From Methylococcaceae bacterium (lineage in GTDB: Bacteria > Pseudomonadota > Gammaproteobacteria > Methylococcales > Methylomonadaceae), in the NCBI GenBank assembly GCA_030699345.1, contig JAUYMX010000598.1, positions 1 through 7,646 of the forward strand: a DNA stretch of 7,646 nt, written 5' to 3'. The position numbers and the translations under genes were made by a program. The notes under the pieces were generated by a model. The model was not told where the DNA came from. It saw nothing but the letters and a program-made list of their open reading frames with translations, and made no database searches. This document shows, in pieces, positions 1 through 6,775 of this stretch; the stretch's first letter is position 1, and every line of letters starts with the position of its first letter.

Positions 1-1262
1 TCAGCACCATAGGGATAACATAATTGTGCCCAACCGGTAATACCAGGCTTAACGCGATGCCGCTCACGATAATAAGGAATTCTTTCGTCAAACCCCTTAA
101 CGAACTCAGGCCGCTCAGGACGAGGACCGACAAAACTCATTTCACCCTTTAGTACATTGAAAATCTGGGGCAATTCGTCAATTCGGCATTTTCGGATAAT
201 GCTACCCACGCGAGTGATTCGATTATCTTGTTGTTGTGCCCATTGCGCACCGTTTTTTTCCGCATCAGTACGCATACTTCTGAATTTCAGCACATCAAAA
301 CGCTTATTACCCTCTCCGACACGTACTTGCCGATATAACACCGGATCCTTAAAGCCACTCTCTATCCATATAGCCAGCGCCGTTAATACCATAAATGGCC
401 AAGCCACCATCAGTAATATCAGACTGGAAAAAACATCAAAAACTCTTTTCTCCAACGCTCTAAAACCACCTTGTGCAAAACCATCACAAAATAGCAGCCA
501 GCTAGGATAAACATCTTCCAACGAGATAATTCCTTTTTCACGTTCATAAAAAGTAATTGTATCCATGATGGACGTACCGGACATTTTGCAATCTAGCAAG
601 TCATCAACAGGCATGCCGCGACGTTTGTCGTCCAAAGCAATAACAATTTCATCAATACGATGTTGTTCAACAATATCACTTAGTTTACTAGTTAAAGGAA
701 TTGTTAGGTGATCCTCAATTATGGATTCTTCATCTGGCAATATAATAAATCCAGCAATAGTAAAACCTTTATGAATGAATGATTCATTCAATGAAATAAG
801 ACTATGTGCTTTTTTCCCCCCACCTATTATTAATACTCTCTTTTTTAAATTTTCAATATTAACTAATCGGTAAAACAAAAACCGGGTCAACATTAAACCG
901 GTAAATGCAAAACCAATTGCATAAAGCAATACACTTCGACCTATAAGAAAATTAGGTAGAAAATAATAAATAGTAACAATAACAAATAGCGTCAGTAAAA
1001 AACTGACAAATGTTCTCGCTAATAAATTGTAATCTTCCCAACTCAATGTCCTTCTATATAACCCCAAACCTGAGCAAGTGAGTGTTAACACAACCGAAAA
1101 TACTCCACTTGCTACTAGCATGTCCTGTTCTGTATACCAGGATTCAGCGGCTAAGAACCGAACGTTGCTGCCAAAATACATGGCGGCAAAAAAAATAATA
1201 AACTCAATGAATACCAGCCATAAATAGGCTCTTGATATATAGTGTCGGAAAATACGTATCAT
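1..1262 (-). CDS. Undecaprenyl-phosphate sugar phosphotransferase, PEP-CTERM/EPS-locus type (3' end beyond window)
   Basis: Initiating glycosyl-1-phosphate transferase: it should move a sugar phosphate from a UDP-sugar to undecaprenyl phosphate at the inner membrane, starting exopolysaccharide repeat-unit synthesis. The ATG at 1262-1260 opens 420 codons without a stop; the frame leaves base 1 still open, so the C-terminus (probably 30-50 residues) is missing. Seen in order: four hydrophobic segments (about residues 11-30, 48-66, 82-102, 108-130); a nucleotide-binding-like fold starting KRVLIIGGGKKA (141-152); a further membrane segment (276-298); then the Bac_transf catalytic domain with FDVLKFRSMRTDAEK (322-336), the IDELPQ dyad (Asp362-Glu363), SFVGPRPERPEF (376-387) and RVKPGITGWAQ (403-413). 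The wording of the catalytic half matches the subgroup associated with exosortase/PEP-CTERM loci (TIGR03013, EpsB_2) as I remember it. A modest GAGAAA ribosome site lies 6 bases before the ATG, and the protease gene ends 52 bases upstream. Which sugar it uses cannot be read. The N-terminal half is clearly AT-richer than the C-terminal half. Confidence 0.93.
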   Translation of the reverse strand, partial: MIRIFRHYISRAYLWLVFIEFIIFFAAMYFGSNVRFLAAESWYTEQDMLVASGVFSVVLTLTCSGLGLYRRTLSWEDYNLLARTFVSFLLTLFVIVTIYYFLPNFLIGRSVLLYAIGFAFTGLMLTRFLFYRLVNIENLKKRVLIIGGGKKAHSLISLNESFIHKGFTIAGFIILPDEESIIEDHLTIPLTSKLSDIVEQHRIDEIVIALDDKRRGMPVDDLLDCKMSGTSIMDTITFYEREKGIISLEDVYPSWLLFCDGFAQGGFRALEKRVFDVFSSLILLMVAWPFMVLTALAIWIESGFKDPVLYRQVRVGEGNKRFDVLKFRSMRTDAEKNGAQWAQQQDNRITRVGSIIRKCRIDELPQIFNVLKGEMSFVGPRPERPEFVKGFDERIPYYRERHRVKPGITGWAQLCYPYGA

Positions 1263-1314
1263 ATTATTTCTCTACGTTTATAACTCAACCAATGAAAGTT
1301 GGCTGTTTAATATC

Positions 1315-2124
1315 TCAATATAATTTTTTATCACGTAACAATTTTTCTACATGATTAACAGGAATAGCGTAAGTAATACCGCTTGGTTTAGTTATGGCGG
1401 TTTCTTTACTTTCTTGTATAAAGACTTTATTTATAACACCAATAACCTCGCCTGATTCAGTATCGTACAATGGACTCCCACTGTTACCTGGGTAAGCAGT
1501 AGCATCTAATTGAAACACTGGGTAAGGATCTTGCAGTCGTTTTAGTAACTTCTCGTTGAGCTTATTGCTTCTAATCAAGGGAATGGCGACTGGACTAATC
1601 GCGGAAATAATCCCTCTATGCGTCACAGGATGAAGCCCCAATACCATACCGATGGGATACCCGGTAAAAGCGTAGAGCTGGCCTTCTCTTACCGAAGAGA
1701 CATTACCCAACTTGAAAGGCGGCAACCGTCCTTCGGATAATTTCAAAACTGCCAAATCATGATCTTTGTCCACTGCAATTTCTGTAGCGGTAACAATTTT
1801 TTCATCTGTGCCATTTCGATAAAATACTGCTAGTTCTTCCAGATGATCTTTATCCAATGCCTCAGGGATAACATGAGCATTAGTCACAACCACCTCCCCA
1901 TTACCAACCACAAAACCAGTCCCTAAAAATAACGCTCGCGGACTGCGTTTAGGCATAAATGTACCAATACCAACAACACTGGGTTTTATTTTTTCTACGG
2001 TATCTGCAAGCGTAACTTGGGCATTAGCATTTTCTGCCAAGTTAATAAGACAAAATGCAATTGCAAATACTGTTGCGGATTGATTGAAAAAAAACCGACA
2101 TTTTTGACTGTTTCCCATACTCAT
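1315..2124 (-). CDS. Exported trypsin-like serine protease, no PDZ domain
   Basis: A 269-residue chymotrypsin-fold serine endopeptidase, predicted periplasmic or secreted. A signal peptide is visible: basic/polar start, hydrophobic core about residues 18-30, and an ANA|Q cleavage site after residue 35. The triad is complete: His84 in TNAHV, Asp123 in DHDLAVLKL, Ser215 in YPGNSGSPLYD. The motif GNSGSP replaces the GNSGGP usual in Deg/HtrA enzymes, but GNSGSP is also found in active V8-type proteases, so activity is expected. The protein ends soon after the catalytic domain (TYAIPVNHVEKLL), with no PDZ domain, unlike HtrA/DegP. The ATG is preceded by AGGACGAGGT with good spacing, which supports this start over the ATG two codons later. 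A sigma-54-like promoter lies about 70-85 bases upstream, and the sugar transferase gene follows 52 bases downstream, so the two are probably co-transcribed. A role in processing a surface or EPS-associated protein is inferred; no substrate is evident. Confidence 0.9.
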   Translation of the reverse strand: MSMGNSQKCRFFFNQSATVFAIAFCLINLAENANAQVTLADTVEKIKPSVVGIGTFMPKRSPRALFLGTGFVVGNGEVVVTNAHVIPEALDKDHLEELAVFYRNGTDEKIVTATEIAVDKDHDLAVLKLSEGRLPPFKLGNVSSVREGQLYAFTGYPIGMVLGLHPVTHRGIISAISPVAIPLIRSNKLNEKLLKRLQDPYPVFQLDATAYPGNSGSPLYDTESGEVIGVINKVFIQESKETAITKPSGITYAIPVNHVEKLLRDKKLY

Positions 2125-2192
2125 CGACTTACCTCGTCCTTTACACTGCTTTCATAGTTAACATATCAGCTGTTGTACGCTTCGATAATACT

Positions 2193-2209
2193 AGCAGTAA
2201 TTTTGCCAA
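2193..2209 (-). promoter_or_regulatory. Candidate sigma-54 (RpoN) promoter for the protease gene
   Basis: On the minus strand the sequence reads TTGGCAAAATTACTGCT. The GG (2207-2206) and GC (2195-2194) dinucleotides are separated by exactly 10 bases, the required -24/-12 spacing, and TTGGCA plus TGCT agree with the consensus TTGGCACG-N4-TTGCT; the CG at positions 7-8 and one T are missing. Transcription would begin near 2182, leaving a leader of roughly 58 bases before the protease ATG. No sigma-70 promoter of comparable quality was seen in this gap. An activator site was not identified. Confidence 0.5.
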
Positions 2210-2260
2210 CCACGTTTTAACTTTCTTGAATAGAAACTACTACGATACCAGCACACTAAG

Positions 2261-2381
2261 GGGAACCTCGAAAAACCCTGTACTTCGATAAACTCAGTGC
2301 GAGCGGTGTCTTAAACATCAAGGAGTTCCGTTCGTGGTGAGCTTGTCGAACCATGATCGGAATGGTTTTTTCGAGGTTCCC
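2261..2381. mobile_element. MITE-like palindromic element with terminal inverted repeats and flanking direct repeat
   Basis: The left end GGGAACCTCGAAAAACC (2261-2277) is the inverted complement of GGTTTTTTCGAGGTTCCC (2364-2381), differing only by one extra A/T. The hexamer CTAAGG occurs on both edges (2256-2261 and 2381-2386), overlapping the ends, so a target-site duplication of 4 to 6 bases is likely; the exact boundary is ambiguous by a base or two. The 121-base interior has no gene and holds a second, imperfect inverted pair of REP type. The element is non-autonomous, and a CTAA-type target would suit an IS5-like transposase, which is only a suggestion. It sits on the stop codon of the VanZ-ligase gene, and its long stem could also end or stabilise that transcript. 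Confidence 0.75.
2281..2353. repeat. REP-type imperfect inverted repeat inside the MITE-like element
   Basis: TTCGATAAACTCAGTGCGAGCGG (within 2281-2306) and CCGTTCGTGGTGAGCTTGTC continuing GAACCA (2328-2353) are inverted relative to each other, 18 of 26 positions agreeing, with a 21-base loop. The right arm has the wording of a common proteobacterial intergenic REP-like repeat (CCGTTCGT.CTGAGCTTGTCGAA from memory). It forms the inner stem of the larger palindrome. A degenerate relative lies at 5663-5686. Confidence 0.65.
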
Positions 2382-5300
2382 TAAGGTCTTAACGGCTCCT
2401 GTCTGGGCAATTCTCGTAAAGCGATAAACACCATAAAAAACAACAACAGTGTTATTTTTGGCGCATCAAAAGGGCTAGCAACCAATCCTACGGTAAAAAA
2501 TCCGGTTAAAGATGCTAATAAAACGACTGCAATACTATCGGTGAAAAGTGTTTTACAGAGTTTGACCACTGCCTTAATAATTAGCAGTAAAAAAGTAATT
2601 ATCCCCAACCAGCCTTGATCAAATAGTAGCTGCACCCAGAAGTTATCAACATTACCGGACTGATGATCATCGGTAATAAAAAACCAAAAGTCGCTGCCTT
2701 GACTAAAATCGCCATTGGCAAGAAGGTTGTTACCTGATGTGTCCAACAATTTGATGTTATCAACATCAACCGACCTTTTTTTATTGGCATTCGCCAATGC
2801 CAGCTGTACTGGCCGCCAGCTCAAACGCCCATCTTCTGCTAACTCGCTACTATCAATGGTCTGCTCAATGTGCTCCCAGCGACCGGGTATGGACTTGTTT
2901 TTTAACACATTGCCAATACATCGGAATGAATATAACAAGGACTTTTCACAGATCGGGGCACTAACCGCCACACTGTCAAAATCACTACGTAAATCGGCAG
3001 CCAATGTGTACTGCGTCTGTGGTTCAAGGTGAATATATTGCCCCAGGTAAAGAGAGCCGCCGGCGCTAAGCTTTAGGTAATTGTTATCTAGCTCGCGTTC
3101 TATTTGATACGTTGCCAATGGCTTATCAGCTATGGTCATTAAGAAATAAGTTCGGGGATAGCTTCCCAAGCCCATGCCAAACAGATCAGTAGCGATTGAG
3201 TCATCACGCAATTGCAGGATCTCTTGCCAATGTGTGATGCGCGTTTGCATGTCCTTGCTGATGGAACTTAATCTTTGCTGCCATAAATCACCTTGAACAA
3301 TAGGCATGAATGCTATCGGCATAACGATTAACAGCAGCACTGGCAGCACAATTTTTCCGGCAACTCCGCCAGATCTATTCTTAAAATTAATCACTGCCCC
3401 AATAATCAGCACCACCATAGAGACGGCAAAGGCCAGGTAGACGCCCCGTGAAAAAGTAACGAGCAGCGTATAAATCCCTGCGATAAAGAAGAACCCACCA
3501 AAAATATTGATTATCAGTGATGAGTCAAGTAACAGCAACGCAACAAAAGGTAAAACCAACGCAAGATAAGCATCTATATGTCCACCACCCGTGTGCATAC
3601 TGGAAAACAAAGCGGTGATGCGATAATCGGTGGCAAAATCAAATAACCCGGGAAACAAAAATCTTTCCAAGGCTGAAACGCCAATTACGCCACTAAGCCC
3701 CGCTAGCACGCCATAGACAAAATAGTTTTTGGCTTGTGGATAATCTTGAATCGCACGCCTTAATAACGGCAACAGCAACAACGCCCACACGACACCTTTT
3801 GCTATGCGTAGGCTGTTGTAGTTACTGTAATAACTGGTAAATGTATTGGCATCTATAGGCAGTAACGGCAGTAAGCCTCTCAATAAGCTAATCGCATAAA
3901 CAAGAACAAATGCCCACAACACTAGCCGTGTGGCCTTAGAAAATAAAGGTGTTGCCGACTGCTTGGGCATACGCCAGTAATAAACGGCCAGAGTTGTTAA
4001 CAGCAACAAGTCAAATTCATCGAAAAAAAATCTACCTGTCCAAGGGGCAAAATCCAATATGGGTAACAGTGCGGGGATAGCGATTAACCAAGCCGCTGGA
4101 AATCGCCATAACTGATAGCTATAAACGCAAAAAAAACCGGCTAGCCCTATTGCGCCAACCGGATAAGTCACCAATGCATAAGCAATAATGACCATCAAAC
4201 CGACCGCAAAGACTCTGCCTCTTGGGTCTATTTCATAAGTAATTATGCGGTTAGGCGGCGCTAGTTCAACGTAAGTTTTCGTCGCTTCAACTTCAAAATG
4301 TGCCTGGGGACTTGGTCCCATCATTAGTCGCCGCATAAACGCATAACTGCCTGCGGCCGCCGCGAAGGCTATAAAAATGTCAGTGGGATCAGGATGTTTA
4401 TCTACCAGAAAAAGCTTGCCTACTTCCAAAATAACCGCCGCAGCGGCGGCAGTCAGACCAACCCAAAACCAATGTATTTTTTTTGCTGAATCCGTTGTTA
4501 AAGACCACGTCCAATAAATTAGACCAATCGGCAGATACGTTCCAATATTGCTAAGTAAACTGACCAACGCCACTGTTTCAGTAGTGTAGTAAAAGTAGTA
4601 AAGCGGAAGAAAATTTGTCTCCGCCAATTTTACTAAGGCCTGATCGACAGCCACCCAGTCACCATGAGTAAATCCATTAACGACAAGTACTAACGCAATA
4701 TACGGTAGCAGTGACAACAGCAACATCGGCCGAATACGCCCCGCCCAATCAGCAAAATTTTGCTTACTCAAAAATTGCCATAACAAGGTGCCTGCCACCA
4801 CACCCAGCATGCGGGTACCTACAGAAATACCTTGAGCAACTCCTGACACCATAAAAAATTGCACGATTTCGATAACAAATCCTAAAAAGAACCCCGTTAA
4901 TGCAGCGGTAAGTACTTTGTGAGAGAAATGAGGGTGTAAAGCCACCAACATCCCTAGCGGCAACAACACCAGGATTTCAACCAATAATTTTACTAGGCAC
5001 CGAGGTATATCTTCGGCGCATGCCTCCAGCGACATGATCAAAGCATCATTACTGGTGGCGAGCTTTACTTCCAACTCAGCTTGCCCTGTAACGAAATCAT
5101 AAGGAAAGAAACTTAAAGCCAGATAAATCAACACATAAAAAATGATGCTGGCATTAATCGACAAAAAGCCGCCCGTCATCATGCGTTGATACAATTTCAT
5201 CAAGTACCGGCCGAAGCCATGCCAAAACCCGATTCCTAAAAGCGTCCCTAGTGTCTCAGCAATCAAATCATTAACTGACACAGTACGAGGGGGGAAAAAC

Positions 5301-5611
5301 AGCTGGGTAAACTCAATTGCAACTGCTAACGTCAAACAAAAACACAAGACAAATAATGTTGCAAAACTTCGGGCAACGGGGTGATTTAGACGACTAAAGC
5401 TACCTAAACACAAAAATGCCAAGGGGATATAAAGCAAGATATTAGCCACCCAGTCAGCCCTGGATGCCATACCCAAGCTGAGAAAGCGGATATGCGTAAA
5501 CTGATTAATTGCCTCATCAAGAGGGATGGGCTTGTAGTCCAATGGCACCAGACTACCGTAGATAACAAACAGACAATATAACAATGCAGCAGGGAAAAAA
5601 TGTTTTGTCAT
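2381..5611 (-). CDS. Triple VanZ-like / O-antigen ligase-polymerase fusion with inserted carbohydrate-binding-like domain
   Basis: A 1076-residue inner-membrane protein with roughly 20 hydrophobic segments. Residues 8-135 form a VanZ-like module (N57, P63, E100FTQ103, R109, ND115, then LGTLLG). Residues 155-282 repeat the plan (LLPLG 216-220, E248IVQ251, R267, VVAGTLL). Residues 295-428 form a third, weaker copy (N355, YLPIG 359-363, E396, PDPTD 407-411). From about 465 to the end is a Wzy_C/O-antigen-ligase core: TFSRG (719-723), then GMGLGSYPRTY (812-822), and after a long loop DNFWVQLLFDQGWLG (989-1003) and the last membrane segments. The loop (about 840-985) looks like a carbohydrate-binding beta-sandwich: GGSLYLGQYI, LEPQTQYTLAADLRS, DNIKLLD, NLLANGDFSQGSDFWFF. 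Wzy/WaaL proteins of this group join or polymerise lipid-linked glycans in the periplasm; that role is inferred, and the VanZ role is unknown. Ligases alone are usually near 400-500 residues. A weak GGAATAACA ribosome site precedes the ATG, and the hydrophobic N-terminus starts at once, as VanZ proteins do. The TAG stop lies on the edge of the MITE-like element. Confidence 0.88.
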   Translation of the reverse strand: MTKHFFPAALLYCLFVIYGSLVPLDYKPIPLDEAINQFTHIRFLSLGMASRADWVANILLYIPLAFLCLGSFSRLNHPVARSFATLFVLCFCLTLAVAIEFTQLFFPPRTVSVNDLIAETLGTLLGIGFWHGFGRYLMKLYQRMMTGGFLSINASIIFYVLIYLALSFFPYDFVTGQAELEVKLATSNDALIMSLEACAEDIPRCLVKLLVEILVLLPLGMLVALHPHFSHKVLTAALTGFFLGFVIEIVQFFMVSGVAQGISVGTRMLGVVAGTLLWQFLSKQNFADWAGRIRPMLLLSLLPYIALVLVVNGFTHGDWVAVDQALVKLAETNFLPLYYFYYTTETVALVSLLSNIGTYLPIGLIYWTWSLTTDSAKKIHWFWVGLTAAAAAVILEVGKLFLVDKHPDPTDIFIAFAAAAGSYAFMRRLMMGPSPQAHFEVEATKTYVELAPPNRIITYEIDPRGRVFAVGLMVIIAYALVTYPVGAIGLAGFFCVYSYQLWRFPAAWLIAIPALLPILDFAPWTGRFFFDEFDLLLLTTLAVYYWRMPKQSATPLFSKATRLVLWAFVLVYAISLLRGLLPLLPIDANTFTSYYSNYNSLRIAKGVVWALLLLPLLRRAIQDYPQAKNYFVYGVLAGLSGVIGVSALERFLFPGLFDFATDYRITALFSSMHTGGGHIDAYLALVLPFVALLLLDSSLIINIFGGFFFIAGIYTLLVTFSRGVYLAFAVSMVVLIIGAVINFKNRSGGVAGKIVLPVLLLIVMPIAFMPIVQGDLWQQRLSSISKDMQTRITHWQEILQLRDDSIATDLFGMGLGSYPRTYFLMTIADKPLATYQIERELDNNYLKLSAGGSLYLGQYIHLEPQTQYTLAADLRSDFDSVAVSAPICEKSLLYSFRCIGNVLKNKSIPGRWEHIEQTIDSSELAEDGRLSWRPVQLALANANKKRSVDVDNIKLLDTSGNNLLANGDFSQGSDFWFFITDDHQSGNVDNFWVQLLFDQGWLGIITFLLLIIKAVVKLCKTLFTDSIAVVLLASLTGFFTVGLVASPFDAPKITLLLFFMVFIALRELPRQEPLRP

Positions 5612-5653
5612 TGTTATTCCAGATTGAGAAACACCGCTGCGGCGTAATACTGC

Positions 5654-5698
5654 TGATTTAAACCGTCCGCAGCAAGCTTTGTCGAATGGTTTAAATCA
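5654..5698. repeat. 11-bp perfect inverted repeat enclosing a degenerate REP-like sequence
   Basis: TGATTTAAACC (5654-5664) and GGTTTAAATCA (5688-5698) are exact inverted complements around a 23-base loop. It lies between the galE stop and the next gene's start. There is no T-tract after the stem on the minus strand, so it is not a classical intrinsic terminator; an operator, an mRNA processing or stabilising hairpin, or a decayed mobile palindrome are all possible. The interior (5663-5686) matches the REP half-site at 2328-2350 at 18 of 23 positions plus one inserted T, and all five differences are transitions. Confidence 0.6.
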
Positions 5699-5718
5699 CA
5701 CCTATTTGAAGACAAGAA

Positions 5719-6768
5719 CTAGGCATAGCCTGCAGGGTTTTTACTCTGCCAGCGCCAAGCATCGGCAACCATATCATCCAAGGTTTTTTCCGCCTGCCAT
5801 TGCAACTCCTTCAAGGCCAGCTCAGGATTTGCGTAGCATTCGGCTAAATCACCAGCTCTTCTGGGGGCAATTTGATAAGGCACTTTGCGGTCAGTGACTT
5901 TTTCAAAAGCGTTGATAATTTCAAGCACGCTACAGCCTCTGCCTGCGCCCAAGTTATAAGCCTTGCAGCCCCCGTGCCGAAAGCCTTCCCCCGCTAACGC
6001 GGCAATAGCTTTGATATGCCCTTTTACCAAATCAACGACATGTATGTAATCGCGAATACCGGTACCATCGCGAGTAGGGTAATCATCGCCAAACACGGAT
6101 AATTGCGCCAACTTACCAATAGCGACTTGCGACACATAAGGCATTAAATTGTTAGGAATGCCATTGGGATCTTCACCAATCAAGCCGCTTTCATGAGCAC
6201 CGATAGGGTTAAAGTATCGTAATAAGGCAATTTTCCATGGTGATGCTGACTTGGTGATGCTATCTGCGGCCGATAAATCTCTTAATATATCTTCAATCAT
6301 GGCCTTGGATCGACCATAAGGATTGATTGGACCCAGAGGAAAATGTTCCGAATATTGGGCAGAATCTGATTCGCCATACACCGTAGCAGATGAACTAAAA
6401 ACCAGCTGTTTAACATTCGCCTCGCGCATTGCTTCCAGCAATACCAGGGTACCGTAGACATTATTGTGGTAATAATTGAGCGGTTGTTCGCAAGACTCAC
6501 CCACCGCCTTCAATCCGGCAAAATGAATTACCGTACTGATTTCATGCTTGCTAAACAGCTCGGTTAAGACTTGTTTATCACGAATATCGCCTTGATAAAA
6601 AGTCACCGCTTGCCCGGTAATTTGCCGCACCCTATTTAAGGATTCAATTTTGCTATTAGCAAGATTGTCGATCACCACAACGTTAAAGCCAGCTTCTAAC
6701 AACTCAACACAGGCATGACTACCGATATAGCCAGCGCCGCCTGTTACCAATATAGTTTGTCCATTCAT
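5719..6768 (-). CDS. galE: UDP-glucose 4-epimerase (possibly also UDP-GlcNAc)
   Basis: A cytosolic NAD-dependent epimerase of the short-chain dehydrogenase superfamily interconverting UDP-glucose and UDP-galactose, feeding galactose residues into surface glycans. Counting from the ATG at 6768 (349 residues; E. coli GalE has 338): NAD-binding TGGAGYIGSH with Gly10-Gly13-Gly16, IHFAGLKAVGES (81-92), FSSSATVYGES (124-134), catalytic Tyr151 and Lys155 in NPYGRSK, RYFNPIGAHESG (184-195), GIPNNLMPYVSQVA (203-216), DGTGIRDYIHVVDL (234-247) and the C-terminal RRAGDLAECYAN. The frame also allows a TTG start at 6783 that overlaps corC by 8 bases; I prefer the ATG because it gives the usual short lead into the Rossmann motif. 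The ribosome site is weak (GAGTAGAG). The corC stop lies 7 bases upstream, implying co-transcription. Cys311 occupies the place of E. coli Tyr299, the residue known to restrict substrate size, suggesting broader specificity. Confidence 0.96.
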   Translation of the reverse strand: MNGQTILVTGGAGYIGSHACVELLEAGFNVVVIDNLANSKIESLNRVRQITGQAVTFYQGDIRDKQVLTELFSKHEISTVIHFAGLKAVGESCEQPLNYYHNNVYGTLVLLEAMREANVKQLVFSSSATVYGESDSAQYSEHFPLGPINPYGRSKAMIEDILRDLSAADSITKSASPWKIALLRYFNPIGAHESGLIGEDPNGIPNNLMPYVSQVAIGKLAQLSVFGDDYPTRDGTGIRDYIHVVDLVKGHIKAIAALAGEGFRHGGCKAYNLGAGRGCSVLEIINAFEKVTDRKVPYQIAPRRAGDLAECYANPELALKELQWQAEKTLDDMVADAWRWQSKNPAGYA

Positions 6769-6775
6769 AACTACT

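Noticed and set aside
157..510. Plus-strand open frame of 117 codons
   Set aside because: It lies antisense inside the catalytic part of the sugar transferase, has a low-complexity S/N/T/R-rich translation with no recognisable domain, and no convincing ribosome site.
1284..1302. Small stem between the protease stop and the sugar transferase start
   Set aside because: Only 4-5 pairs, no T-run; not enough for a terminator call.
2599..3032. Short open frames on both strands inside the VanZ-ligase loop region
   Set aside because: They overlap a clearly coding frame with recognisable domain content; their translations show no family features.
5679..5897. Plus-strand 72-codon frame across the galE 3' end
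   Set aside because: It is antisense to conserved GalE C-terminal sequence and begins inside the palindromic repeat.
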